Positions 17,601-24,321 of a DNA stretch of 43,194 nt are shown one piece after another (position 1 is the first letter of the stretch; each line of letters begins with the position of its first letter). The DNA comes from Buttiauxella sp. B2 (GTDB lineage: Bacteria > Pseudomonadota > Gammaproteobacteria > Enterobacterales > Enterobacteriaceae), in the NCBI RefSeq assembly GCF_006376615.1, contig NZ_VEXQ01000026.1, positions 1 through 43,194 of the forward strand, in the 5' to 3' direction. Below the pieces are notes generated by a model that did no database searches, was not told the DNA's origin, and saw only the letters and a program-made list of their open reading frames with translations. Made by a program: the position numbers and the translations under genes.

Positions 17601-19865
17601 TACGGTGCTACCTGCCTCAGCGTTGCCGGTGACGACGGTACCTTCATTATTAATATGCACATTTGTCGGTGCGTCGGGTGCGATGTGGTCCGGTGCGAAT
17701 GCGGCGGCAGTATCACTTTTGTTATCAGCGGCATCTGTTGCGGTGGCAAGCAAAGTTTGGCCGTTGATTTGTGCGGGCGTTAAAGGAGTGACATCAAATT
17801 TACCATCACTGCCTGTAATGCCAGTGCCGATGACATTACCGCTGCCATCGGTAATGGTAATTTTGCTGTTCGGCTCAGCACTCCCGGTAACATGCAAGCC
17901 ATCGTCTGAAACGAGCATATCGGATGGTGCGAGTGGTGCGATGGTATCAACCGTGACGGTAAATCCAGCCGAAGTTCCGCTAATGCCGAAGGTATTGGTA
18001 GCTGCAAGCGTGAACTCATGCGGGCCATCGGATAACGCTGTTGGGGTGAAACTCCAGATACCGGTTCCATCAGCAACCACACTTCCTATCAATACACCGT
18101 TGTCGTAGACAGTGACGGTATTTCCAGCTTCGGCGGTTCCGCTTAGCGTTGGGGTAGTATCGTCAGTCGACTGGCCATTATTTAGCGTGCCGACGCTCAC
18201 TCCTGCATCGTCGGTAATGGTGTCGAGTTCTGGTGCAGTTGGGAGTTGGGAGTTAGAAGCATCAAAAGGGGTATCGGGGCCAACGTTACCTGCTGCATCA
18301 TGAATGTGCGCAGTCAGAGACTCTCCATGCGTTTGTGCAGGAGTTATGTCGACTGTGAAAGTGCCGTCGGTGCCGACCTGCGCAGTTCCAAGCAACTCGT
18401 TATTGGTGTCCGTTATAGTGACGGTAGCGCCAGGTTCAGCGGTACCGGTAACGGTTGTACCATTCACGCTCACATCAGTGATTACAGCGGCATCAGGCGG
18501 AGTGTGATCAACTACAAATGCAGGGCTGGTAACCGTTTTACTGACGTTACCTGCGGGATCGGTCTGTTCCATGGTGATCGTATGGCTACCATCGGCCAGC
18601 GGTTGGGAAGGTGTGAAGTTCCATTTCCCGTCATCACCGACTGTCGTTTGCCCAACCTGTACACCGTTATCGAAAATGGTGACAGTATCGCCAGGTTCAC
18701 CCGTTCCATTTAGCCCTGGTCTATTCTCATCAGTTTTGTCCCCGCTGCCGATTGCGCCTGTAAATATCCCGGTTTTATCTTGTAGTTGATCCAATACCGG
18801 GGCATCGGGTGCGACCGTATCGATAATTATCGTATAACTTGCAGAAGGGACGCTTTCACCTTTTTCATTGATTGCTGTGACGGTAAATGTATGGGAACCA
18901 TCAGGTAATGCTGCCGTTGGTGTGTAGCTCCAGCTACCGTCTGCACCGACTACCAAGCTGCCGATTTCTGTTCCGTTATCATAAATATGAACGGTGGTTC
19001 CAGCCTGGCCGATGCCCTGAAGCGTAGGGGTGTTATCGTTGGTGGATTGAGTATTCGGGACGGTACCTGTCACTGGTGCAACGTCATCGACAACGTTGGT
19101 GAGTGCTGGTGCGTCCGGTAACGGAATATTTGGGGCAACGACGACCGCATCAGAGCCTGTATTCCCTGAGGGATCGGTGGCGTGCGCTGTCAGATCTTCG
19201 CCGCTAATTTGTGGGTTGGTGAGCGGAATCGAGAAATTTCCATCGCTGCCCGCTGTGCCCTGCCCAATAACCTGGCCGTTGCTATCTGTAATTGTTACCG
19301 TGCTACCCGGTTCTGCAGTACCGGTGATCGTTTTACCGTCTGCCGAGACATTCAGATTTGTTGGTGCCGCAGGTGGAGTTGTATCACCCGCCGGAGGTGG
19401 AGGATTCGGATTACCACCATTGTTCGAGTTATCGCTGCCTCCGCCCCCCCCACCTGCGGCAAGAGCAATCCCTCCAGCAACAGCTACACCGCCCAGAACC
19501 CATGGCCAAATAGCTGCGCCACCATGCGAATCGGCTCCTGTGGCAACCATCAGTTCATCAATGTTGTTGATATGCTCGAAGTGAAAAGCTGAGTCTGTAT
19601 CTTGTACCCACCACAATGCGCCTTTGCTGTCTTCGAGCACCAACTGGTTGCCGCCCTGATCGGCGAAAGCGTAGAAATTTTTAACGGTAATGACTTCGCC
19701 ATCCCGCAGGGTGATAACCATATCCTGGTTTGATCTCGCGATACTTGCGATATCAGAGCGTTCGGCTTTAAGTTCTACAATAGAAGGGGAGGCCAGCGTA
19801 ATTTCAGAAGCTTCAGTATTATTCGTTACGCCAGTAAGTTTTGAGATGATTGATATTGAACGCAT
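8676..19865 (-). CDS. bapA: Giant BapA-type biofilm adhesin with Ig-like repeats and T1SS signal
   Basis: A 3729-residue secreted adhesin. Residues 1-140 form the Bap/LapF-type prefix domain, ending in a hydrophobic stretch and a glycine run (LAAGGGGGGS), then a Pro/Asn-rich linker. About residues 160-2770 hold 27 tandem Ig-like domains by my count. Twenty are about 100 residues (VITxVxDDxGxxTG..TNDxTPTLxGTAE..) and seven are shorter, about 85 (SADGKTITGTAEPGSTVTI type). The remainder has three repeated modules pairing a beta-rich segment with a VCBS-like segment (GQYGTLHINQDGSYTYTL). The last 110 residues (TGGNGADTWNNFTLAQGDQI) form a type I secretion signal. It should act in cell-cell adhesion and biofilm formation. 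ATG 19865 was preferred to GTG 19874 because GGAG lies eight bases before it. The genes for its secretion system follow. Length and repeat number are close to what I recall for Salmonella BapA. Confidence 0.93.
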   Translation of the reverse strand: MRSISIISKLTGVTNNTEASEITLASPSIVELKAERSDIASIARSNQDMVITLRDGEVITVKNFYAFADQGGNQLVLEDSKGALWWVQDTDSAFHFEHINNIDELMVATGADSHGGAAIWPWVLGGVAVAGGIALAAGGGGGGSDNSNNGGNPNPPPPAGDTTPPAAPTNLNVSADGKTITGTAEPGSTVTITDSNGQVIGQGTAGSDGNFSIPLTNPQISGEDLTAHATDPSGNTGSDAVVVAPNIPLPDAPALTNVVDDVAPVTGTVPNTQSTNDNTPTLQGIGQAGTTVHIYDNGTEIGSLVVGADGSWSYTPTAALPDGSHTFTVTAINEKGESVPSASYTIIIDTVAPDAPVLDQLQDKTGIFTGAIGSGDKTDENRPGLNGTGEPGDTVTIFDNGVQVGQTTVGDDGKWNFTPSQPLADGSHTITMEQTDPAGNVSKTVTSPAFVVDHTPPDAAVITDVSVNGTTVTGTAEPGATVTITDTNNELLGTAQVGTDGTFTVDITPAQTHGESLTAHIHDAAGNVGPDTPFDASNSQLPTAPELDTITDDAGVSVGTLNNGQSTDDTTPTLSGTAEAGNTVTVYDNGVLIGSVVADGTGIWSFTPTALSDGPHEFTLAATNTFGISGTSAGFTVTVDTIAPLAPSDMLVSDDGLHVTGSAEPNSKITITDGSGNVIGTGITGSDGKFDVTPLTPAQINGQTLLATATDAADNKSDTAAAFAPDHIAPDAPTNVHINNEGTVVTGNAEAGSTVTVSDSNGNPLGSSQVGSDGAFTVTITPAQTNGETLEVSAKDNGGNVGPNTPVDAPDTTTPVLPVITHVIDDVANHTGDVANGATTNDSKPEIQGTAEEGSTVKIYDNGTFLGSTTAGAGGVWSFTPTTDLGQGLHNLTVTATDAGNNTSPAASFSVVVDTIAPQAPAITLVNDDASPITGPVQNNGSTNDQTPTLHGTGEPGSILTLLDGTTILTTLTIDASGTWSYTPTNPLSVGNHTFTVTAEDAVGNATLPSAGFTINVDITAPTTPVITTVQDDVGTIKGTLAPNGATDDIQPQVNGTGEPGSTVTLYDGSTAVGSALVGLDGKWSITPSQPLSEGPHTLNAIATDAAGNASTAATFSLTVDTTPPAAPFILTAEGNIGGSPTTLTSGGSTQSSAPTLTGSGEPGATINIYDNSGTTLIGTVIVPAGGTWTFTPTFGEGSHTLTAVATDPAGNVGLPSTGFILTVNSTPPTAPGIPAVTDDQAPGLGTISNGGSTNDTTPTISGTDGTAGDIITILDNGAPIGTTAVRADGSWSFTPVTPITGPDHVISVTESDQAGNKSPASGTVAFTLDTTPPDAPTITTADDNAGAVQLPLGTGSVTDDNTPTFHGTGVNGDTITLYSDNTVIGTATVSGGVWTITTTPLSDGPQDITATATDAAGNMSIPSADFTLTVYTTPLTAPVVTGIVDNVGAIQTPLMNGSVTDDTTPTFNGTGTVGSTVAIYDNGGTTPIGTAVVGANGTWTITLPALSETSHSLTVGATDPAGNSIGPSAPLVITVDLTPPLAPDSVVISNDGTVVTGNAEANSTVIIKDAGGNEIGRGTTTAGGTFTVTIAPAQTGSEALTAIAQDQAGNQGAAADFAGSGSGLPPAPVITDALDDVGAVTGPVANGGSTDDTTPTLNGTAVAGAEVSIYQDGILLTFIPPVIADISGNWSYQIPAGLSEGSHTFTVSQTVGSLASGQSPVFTITVDTTAPTAPVITSVADDVAPITGNVTSGQATNDPRPTITGSGEIGSTITILDNNISIGTALVGAGGTWTFTPSSDLINGSHPITVTSTDAAGNVSAPSTRFSVNVDTLTTAPVITTVADNVGTPGPVVSGVPTNDNMPTFTGTAEANSTLTISDNGSVIAIVPVDGTGNWTYTPNPALTDGSHNLTITATDSAGNVSSATTFNAVVDTFAPVVPAITLVVDDQTQLGSNLPLTNGQLTKDTLPTISGTSEANATITLYDGTTVIGTVKADGTGTWTLVPDAPLNQGSNILTVTATDAAGNISNPSSSFVVQVDSVAPTPPAILTVTDNTAPNIGPITSGQPTNETRPAITGSGEVGSTITVYDGSTALGTATVGTGGNWSFTPPTELGSGSHTLTVTATDPAGNISAPSASFNVVIDITTPVAPAITAVADDVGAVTGNLTNGQTTDDTRPAISGTAEDGSTVTLYDNGTLIGTAVAAGGVWNFTPGAEAPLGSGNHAFTATTTDTAGNVSPLSPAFNIVIDTTAPTAPIVIQAFDDVGPVTGPLVSGQSTNDSQPALSGTAEANSTVNIYDNGAFLGATTASPTGTWSFTPSTPLPNLVHVFTATSTDAAGNLGAVSGSFTLTIDTVAPTTPVLTSVVDDVTGGVFNNPLTSGQVTNDARPTLNGTAEVGSTVAIFDGATQIGSVTVPAGGNWTFTPTTPLTTGLHTFTITATDTAGNVSGTTTGFAITVDTTAPGTPVITSIVDDVAGGVFNNPLANNQTTNDNLPTLNGTAEAGSTVAIYDKGVFVTNVTASGTGAWTYTPTAPLPEGNHSFTVTATDLAGNISAPSLPSVIVVDTTPPAAPAALAVNATGTTVIGTAEAGSTVTITTSAGTVLGTATADGTGSFSVAITPAQTNSQALLAYAVDSAGNQGVSTGFTAPSTALPGVPVITSVVDDTAPVTGNVANGQNTNDNTPTINGTADVGATVSIYNNGVLMGTTIAGAGGIWTYTPTALGEGTHAFTATATNVNGTGSPSAVATVIVDTIAPLAPTATISADGFTISGTAEANSTVTITLPGGATVTTTANGNGAYSTTLPTREIGGEQLSVAATDAAGNVSPSVTAIAPILPLAADDNVINLALTSTATVAPPVHYSDYGALLVGALGNTLSVLGNDTAQVGFTIAAGGTGNITIDAAATGVVLSLLNTLEVAVQKYDSATNSWSTVIDSSLPQFASLLTQGTSNVTMNITGLPEGTYRVVSYNTNLVATGSLTSLNVSVEQISAGTITGGTTHPGNVITDIDPHSGQDTAPAGTLVTAVTNAQGTITQVGAGGADIQGQYGTLHINQDGSYTYTLTNTSASVIGRTENFTYTITYNGTTASAHLVVTLGNPTPASTVTATDNTASLTYSTDVEAVNHGASSQNGVSVLSVGVGNVLSANLLANMSNPIIFNVDDGSTRTMTLQASVGGVALLSTFDLYIYKFNDVTQQFEQYQVQKAWLTAPLLGGTSGQLTLALPGGEYLFLLNNASGVSVLTGYTLNILQDHTYAVESESATTTGNVLQDDIVTSGTGHVTQVNGVSIAATGTTTINGEYGVLTIDANGNYTYKLNAGVGADSIKTPDSFVYTVTATNGDTGTASLNITATPHAVDAVNDTSALMAVSTAQNTAVYSDTSVGSASWAAKLLSATSGSGNGTFVVANNDVLHNPVLHFTVQSLLSLGGLNVDWNITNSAGTVVKNGSFNGGLLLGGVANIDLSGLDLPAGTYTLNYTGNMGALAAGQITITPTITGTTLDIDSYSTIANAVHGNIYDGSDASGAVDQLGSVHSLLSITGYNGVTTTLNPLTDSSSTATIQGHYGTLVMGIDGSYTYTLNAGLSPAAITSKETFNYSLNDQNGHTDNATLTINMNPQFVSTAQSDVINGSVYGDTLVYHLLNSADATGGNGADTWNNFTLAQGDQINIHDLLVGWNPATSNIANYLTVTTSGNNTVISIDRDGTGATYHTTTLVTLENTQTTLDELVQQNHIVT

Positions 19866-20068
19866 TGTTATCACTCCATACGGTGTGAACTGGGGTAGTC
19901 ATTAGGACTGCTTATGCATGCAAATTATTTCCCCGGAACAAAGTGTGATAGCGATCTCATCTATTGATAAAATTTAAAGCAAGCGGATCCAGCGCCAAAA
20001 TATTGATGGTTAACATGATTGTTAAATGTTGATTTTCTACCGGAGCATCAGTTTATATAAATGTAAAA

Positions 20069-20223
20069 TTCATACTTTTGTATCATTTCCATTCGGGGAT
20101 ATTGAAGATATAGACAGGAATGTATGAAAGTGCAAATTAAGCACCGATAAAGAAAAATTTAAGTATTGATTAATAACGCCAGACTTACCTGAGTTGTTAT
20201 GAATGTATGAATTTTTTTCATAC
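20069..20223. repeat. TTCATAC / GTATGAA motif cluster upstream of bapA
   Basis: The heptamer occurs at 20069-20075 (plus), 20122-20128 (minus), 20205-20211 (minus) and 20217-20223 (plus). The last two form a perfect 7-bp palindrome around TTTTT. The two minus copies extend to an identical 11-mer, GAATGTATGAA, 83 bp apart, close to eight helical turns. This arrangement suggests a cooperative DNA-binding site. Confidence 0.45.
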
Positions 20224-20595
20224 CACAGGATAAAGAGGTTGTAGTTTAATGTATTGATTGTAATTGATTTTATCTAATGAGTATGTGAGGTGTTAAGGTT
20301 GGGAGTGCTTCGAATTCTACAGAATATTTGCCATTATTTTATTGTGGTTATATATGTTGTGGTAATTAATTATTTCAGATAGCTAAAAATAGAGTTGTAA
20401 AAATATGAAGCGTTGCTAAATATATTTATAAATTAACGAGAGAATATAATGCATTTGCCATGTATGTTATCGGGGTGACATTAAGTTAATAACAGTGAGG
20501 AATCTATTTTTTAAATAATAACCTTATGAAACCAATTATCTCGAAAAGATACCTGACCATTGGGTTATTAATAAATTATTTGCATGATTTAGCAG

Positions 20596-20627
20596 TACTG
20601 GTCCTTGGCACAAAGCAAGGACCAGTA
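20596..20627. repeat. 12-bp perfect inverted repeat downstream of smpB
   Basis: TACTGGTCCTTG and CAAGGACCAGTA form a 12-pair stem with an eight-base loop, 26 bases beyond the smpB stop. No T tract follows on either strand, so it is an imperfect terminator or an RNA 3' end stabiliser. It marks the end of the smpB transcript before the bapA upstream region. Confidence 0.55.
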
Positions 20628-20652
20628 AGAGGTTTGGATGGTACAGAAGGGT

Positions 20653-21135
20653 TTAGCGGCCAGCGTGTTTCATAATGCGCGCTTTATCCACTGCCCACTC
20701 TTTGTCTTTCAAGTCGGAACGCTTGTCGTGTTGTTTCTTACCTTTTGCGACGCCGATTTTCACTTTGCACCAGGCATTTTTCCAGTACATCGACAGGGCG
20801 ACAACGGTGTAACCTTCACGGTTAATACGGCCGTAAAGGTTGTCCAGCTCACGTTGGTTAAGCAGAAGTTTACGAGTACGCGTTGGGTCGCAGACCACAT
20901 GGCTTGACGCCACGTTTAACGGGATAAAGTTGGCGCCGAACAGAAATGCTTCGCCGTCTATCAGAATGACGTAGCTATCACCAATGTTGGCTTTCCCAGC
21001 ACGCAGAGATTTTACTTCCCAGCCTTGTAGCACGAGTCCCGCTTCAAACTCATCTTCGATAAAGTATTCATGGCGGGCGCGTTTGTTTTGCGCAATGGTG
21101 GCTGAACCTGGTTTGTATGCTTTTTTCTTTGTCAT
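20653..21135 (-). CDS. smpB: SsrA-binding protein SmpB
   Basis: A 160-residue, highly conserved trans-translation factor. It binds the tRNA-like part of tmRNA and brings it to stalled ribosomes, with its C-terminal tail reading the empty mRNA channel. The N-terminal [29 protein letters not shown], the central [16 protein letters not shown] and the basic C-terminal tail [30 protein letters not shown] are diagnostic. Length equals the E. coli protein. It is divergent from ratA. Normally ssrA follows within a few hundred bases; here bapABCD intervenes. Confidence 0.98.
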   Translation of the reverse strand: MTKKKAYKPGSATIAQNKRARHEYFIEDEFEAGLVLQGWEVKSLRAGKANIGDSYVILIDGEAFLFGANFIPLNVASSHVVCDPTRTRKLLLNQRELDNLYGRINREGYTVVALSMYWKNAWCKVKIGVAKGKKQHDKRSDLKDKEWAVDKARIMKHAGR

Positions 21136-21289
21136 AGTGCTGCTCAGTATAAGTAATCCAGGAGTTCAAATACACCCCGCTTCGCTGCGAGGATGAAGGC
21201 ACATCTTAACACGGCTAAGGGCTAAGAGTTTTTCTTTGCGTGATGATAAATGTTATTATTTGTCCGTTTTGTGACTCTCAGGAAATGCT

Positions 21290-21727
21290 ATGCCTCAGAT
21301 TACCCGTACTGCGCTAGTGCCTTACAGCGCGGAGCAGATGTATCAGTTAGTGAATGATGTGAAATCCTACCCAGACTTTTTACCGGGTTGCACTGGCAGC
21401 CGGGTGCTTAATGCGTCGCTAGATCAGATGACAGCAGCGGTTGATGTTTCTAAAGCGGGTATTAGTAAAACCTTCACTACGCGCAACATGCTTACCAGTA
21501 ATCAAAGTATTTTGATGCATCTGGTGGATGGGCCATTTAAGTCATTGATAGGGGGCTGGAAGTTTACGCCACTGAGTGCCGAAGCATGCCGTATCGAGTT
21601 CCAGCTTGATTTTGAGTTTACTAACAAACTGATCGAATTGGCGTTTGGCCGTATCTTCAAAGAGCTTGCGGGTAACATGGTTCAGGCGTTTACCGTCCGT
21701 GCCAAAGAGGTCTACAGTGTCGCCTGA
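21290..21727 (+). CDS. ratA: RatA, START-domain ribosome association inhibitor / ubiquinone-binding protein
   Basis: A 145-residue START/polyketide-cyclase-like protein. The N-terminus [34 protein letters not shown] is the Coq10 family start. In E. coli it was described as a toxin that blocks 30S-50S joining, while homologues in the same family bind coenzyme Q and support respiration. Both views are family knowledge. A ribosome binding site (CAGGAAATGCT) precedes ATG 21290. Its end overlaps rnfH, and the pair was proposed as a toxin-antitoxin-like unit although RnfH does not clearly act as an antitoxin. Confidence 0.95.
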   Translation: MPQITRTALVPYSAEQMYQLVNDVKSYPDFLPGCTGSRVLNASLDQMTAAVDVSKAGISKTFTTRNMLTSNQSILMHLVDGPFKSLIGGWKFTPLSAEACRIEFQLDFEFTNKLIELAFGRIFKELAGNMVQAFTVRAKEVYSVA

Positions 21728-22007
21728 TATCAAGGTCGAAGTTGTTTATGCGCTGCCGGAAAAGCAGTATTTGCTCAAAGTTCGGCTGGAACAGGGTAGC
21801 ACCGTTGAGCAGGCGATTGCCGCGTCAGGCATTCTTGAACTGCGTACGGATATCGACCTGTCGAAAAATAAGGTTGGGATTTTTAGCCGATCAGTAAAAT
21901 TGACTGATGTGGTTAACGAAGGTGATCGAGTGGAAATTTATCGACCGCTGATAGCTGATCCAAAAGAGCTCAGACGGCAGCGAGCAGAAAAAACCGCTCA
22001 GAAGTAG
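21717..22007 (+). CDS. rnfH: RnfH-family ubiquitin-like protein
   Basis: A 96-residue beta-grasp (ubiquitin-like) protein of unknown precise role. The start is GTG 21717, overlapping the ratA stop by 11 bases, with AGAGG seven bases upstream. This gives the same 96-residue length as E. coli RnfH. Longer in-frame versions would run through ratA and are not credible. Diagnostic segments are [33 protein letters not shown] and the C-terminal [23 protein letters not shown]. Translational coupling to ratA is evident. Confidence 0.95.
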   Translation: MSPDIKVEVVYALPEKQYLLKVRLEQGSTVEQAIAASGILELRTDIDLSKNKVGIFSRSVKLTDVVNEGDRVEIYRPLIADPKELRRQRAEKTAQK

Positions 22008-22011
22008 CCAA

Positions 22012-22038
22012 AAAAAAGGTGCCATCGGCACCTTTTTT
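22012..22038. terminator. Bidirectional terminator between rnfH and bamE
   Basis: AAAAAAGGTGCC, loop ATC, GGCACCTTTTTT: a stem with an A run on one side and a T run on the other. It works for rnfH on the plus strand and for bamE on the minus strand. Confidence 0.93.
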
Positions 22039-22043
22039 GTTGG

Positions 22044-22385
22044 TTATTCTTTTTCCAGCTTCGGCTTGTTGTCGATGTTGGTCAACACACCGCTGCTGTT
22101 GAAGGTCAGCGTCAGCGTTTGCTGAGTCACTACTTCATGCCCTGGCTGCTGGCGGAAAACATAGAACCAGGTACTTGTACCGAATGGATCAGTCATCATT
22201 GGCGTACCCAGAGCATACGCAACTTGCTGTTGAGTCATGCCAGTACGGATCTTTGACACATCATTTTGTGTCAGGTAGTTCCCCTGGTTAATGTCGGGGC
22301 GGTAAACCACTCGCTCCAGAGTGGAACAGCCTGCGGTCAGCATAAGAAGAACCGCTGCGGCAGCAGTCAGCGTTTTACAGCGCAT
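22044..22385 (-). CDS. bamE: Outer membrane assembly lipoprotein BamE
   Basis: A 113-residue lipoprotein, a small accessory of the BAM complex that inserts beta-barrel proteins into the outer membrane. Signal peptide [20 protein letters not shown] ends in the lipobox LTAGC with Cys20 as the lipidated residue. The family core includes [27 protein letters not shown] and a [13 protein letters not shown] strand. ATG 22385 was chosen over an in-frame ATG 36 bases upstream because it directly starts the signal peptide and matches the family length; AAGGA lies upstream. It is convergent with rnfH. Confidence 0.97.
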   Translation of the reverse strand: MRCKTLTAAAAVLLMLTAGCSTLERVVYRPDINQGNYLTQNDVSKIRTGMTQQQVAYALGTPMMTDPFGTSTWFYVFRQQPGHEVVTQQTLTLTFNSSGVLTNIDNKPKLEKE

Positions 22386-22573
22386 AGTGATTTGATTCCT
22401 TTTCGGGCCCGAGCAGCACATGGCTCATTCATAATATGCCGATGATAATAAACCTTTACGCAGTTTAAAACATTAAGGCGCTTAACTCTGACCCTGGTAC
22501 AGCAAAAAAGTTGGCTTAAAACCGACTCAATTAACAACAAGGTAACTGAGTGGTTGTTTTTCGAACAATAAGG

Positions 22574-24235
22574 TTAAGCTGCCAGTAACTCTTTTGCGTT
22601 GGCAAGTGTATTGCGTGTTACCTCGCTACCACCAAGTAAACGAGCCAGCTCTTGTAAGCGCGAACGTTTATCCAGTGGTCGCATATGGGTTTCTGTCATT
22701 TCTCCGTCAGTTTCTTTACTGACATAAAAATGATGATGGCCACAACCTGCAACCTGCGGCAGGTGTGTTACGCACATGACCTGCGTGGACTCACCTAACT
22801 GGCGCAGTAATTTACCTACCACCGCTGCTGTCGGGCCGCTGATACCGACATCAACTTCATCGAAAATCAGTGCGGGTGTTTCCATCTTACGGGCCGTTAT
22901 CACCTGAATGGCAAGAGCGATACGTGAAAGCTCACCACCGGAGGCTACTTTTGCCAATGGCTGCAAAGGTTGGCCGGGATTGGTGCTGACACGGAAATCG
23001 ATGCGGTCGGCGCCTTCAGCAGTCAGATGATTTTCATTAAATTCTACGTCAATGGCCAATTTTCCGTGTGGCATGGACAATGAGTGCATGCTTTCGGTTA
23101 TCAACTCACAAAGCTCTGCTGCGTAGTATGCACGGCGATGATGCAATTCGTGTGCAAAGCTGAGAGCTTGTTGATGATGAAGATCTACCTCTTGCATCAG
23201 TTCATCCTGTGAACTTGCCTGGTCGTCGAGTTGTTGTAACTCTTCGAGTAGCCGTTGATGGAAGAGTGGTAATTCCTCCGGGGAAATATGGTGCTTACGT
23301 GCCAGCGTAATTTGACGAGAGATTCGTTGTTCCAGTTCGTATAGACGATTAGGGTCGAGATCCAGTCGATCACAATAATGTCGTAGCTCGTCGCAGGCTT
23401 CAGAGATTTGAATATTGGCTTCTTCCAGCATATTCAATACGCCAGATAGTTTCCCATCCATTCCCACCAGTTCTTCCATGAGATGGCGCACAGAATATAG
23501 TTGGCTTTGCAGATTGTTGTCTTCGCCATCAGCGAGAATTGCGAGCGCTTGCTGGCTGGTAGAGATCAATTGCCCGCTATTTGCCAGGCGCTTGTACTCT
23601 TCATCAATTTGCTCAAATTCGCCCGCGATAGGGGAGAATTCATTGAGTTCTTTCAGTTGATAGTTCAGCAGCTCAGTACGTGCAGCACGTTCCTGAGCAA
23701 GTTGTTGATGCTGCGCCAGAGAGCGACAGCTTTGATGCCACTCGCGGTAGCTTTCTGCCATTTTTTGCAGCAGCACAGACTCACCCGCATAGCCATCCAG
23801 CAGATTTTTTTGATGTTCTGGTTTCAACAAAAGCTGGTGCGCATGTTGGCCATGAATTTGAATCAGCATTTGGCCGAGGTCGCGAAGCTGGGAAAGTGGG
23901 ACAGCAGTTCCATTGATGAAACCGCGTGAACGTCCATCGCTGCTGATGACGCGGCGCAGCAAACATTCACGCCCATCATCAAGCTGGTTTTCTTCCAGCC
24001 AACGCAGGGCTGCTGGCGTGTCTTTCAGGGAGAAGCGGGCGCAGAGATCGGCGCGGGTCGCGCCCTGGCGGACCATATCGGCTTCTGCACGGCCACCGAG
24101 GCACAACCCTAAGGCATCAATTGCAATAGATTTACCGGCACCTGTTTCACCGGTAATGGCGGTCATGCCGTGGTGAAAATCAATTTCCAGTTCACGAACG
24201 ATTGCGAAGTTACTGATGGTGAGTTGTGCCAGCAT
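22574..24235 (-). CDS. recN: DNA repair protein RecN
   Basis: A 553-residue SMC-like ATPase that acts in recombinational repair of double-strand breaks, probably by holding DNA ends or sister chromatids together. Walker [11 protein letters not shown] is near residue 30, a long coiled-coil middle spans about 150-370, the ABC signature SGGELSR is near 430, and Walker [13 protein letters not shown] is near 460. The length equals E. coli RecN. Start ATG 24235 has AGGA eight bases upstream. Three LexA-type boxes lie between it and nadK, so it is a strongly SOS-controlled gene. Confidence 0.97.
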   Translation of the reverse strand: MLAQLTISNFAIVRELEIDFHHGMTAITGETGAGKSIAIDALGLCLGGRAEADMVRQGATRADLCARFSLKDTPAALRWLEENQLDDGRECLLRRVISSDGRSRGFINGTAVPLSQLRDLGQMLIQIHGQHAHQLLLKPEHQKNLLDGYAGESVLLQKMAESYREWHQSCRSLAQHQQLAQERAARTELLNYQLKELNEFSPIAGEFEQIDEEYKRLANSGQLISTSQQALAILADGEDNNLQSQLYSVRHLMEELVGMDGKLSGVLNMLEEANIQISEACDELRHYCDRLDLDPNRLYELEQRISRQITLARKHHISPEELPLFHQRLLEELQQLDDQASSQDELMQEVDLHHQQALSFAHELHHRRAYYAAELCELITESMHSLSMPHGKLAIDVEFNENHLTAEGADRIDFRVSTNPGQPLQPLAKVASGGELSRIALAIQVITARKMETPALIFDEVDVGISGPTAAVVGKLLRQLGESTQVMCVTHLPQVAGCGHHHFYVSKETDGEMTETHMRPLDKRSRLQELARLLGGSEVTRNTLANAKELLAA

Positions 24236-24245
24236 AATTGCTTTC

Positions 24246-24301
24246 CTGTATGAAAAGACATGACTGTGTTTTCATACAGTATAAACTGGTTTTATATACA
24301 G
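24246..24301 (-). promoter_or_regulatory. Triple LexA box region of recN
   Basis: Three CTGT-N8-ACAG-type sites: 24264-24279 is a perfect match, 24286-24301 has one deviation (CCAG half), and 24246-24261 (plus strand CTGTATGAAAAGACAT) has one deviation. They cover the recN promoter and leader. Multiple LexA sites at recN are also known in E. coli and give tight repression. Confidence 0.88.
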
Positions 24302-24321
24302 TAAAGAGCCAGAGCGACTTT

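Larger units (their letters stand above)
19866..20652. promoter_or_regulatory. AT-rich intergenic region upstream of bapA (no gene seen)
   Basis: Nearly 800 bp with no ORF worth calling and a base composition visibly poorer in G and C than both neighbours. It should hold the bapA promoter and regulator sites, and silencing by H-NS-type proteins is plausible. I could not fix a convincing -35/-10 pair. Four copies of the heptamer TTCATAC in either orientation are listed separately. The stretch next to smpB carries a 12-pair inverted repeat. In Salmonella bapA is co-regulated with curli and cellulose through CsgD; whether that holds here cannot be read by eye. Confidence 0.6.

Noticed and set aside
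15330-18108. Long plus-strand ORFs opposite bapA (up to 267 codons)
   Set aside because: They are antisense frames of the repetitive, stop-poor bapA sequence. They lack ribosome binding sites and repeat the same composition in each Ig-like unit.
19866-20652. CRISPR-like or tandem repeat array upstream of bapA
   Set aside because: There are only four short heptamers at uneven distances, and no direct repeats with regular spacers.
21645-22007. Longer 120-codon version of rnfH
   Set aside because: The first 24 codons lie inside ratA and have no family match. GTG 21717 gives the conserved length.
21290-22007. ratA-rnfH as a new toxin-antitoxin system
   Set aside because: The pair is conserved in the enterobacterial core in this order, and RnfH has not been shown to counter RatA, so it is not novel.
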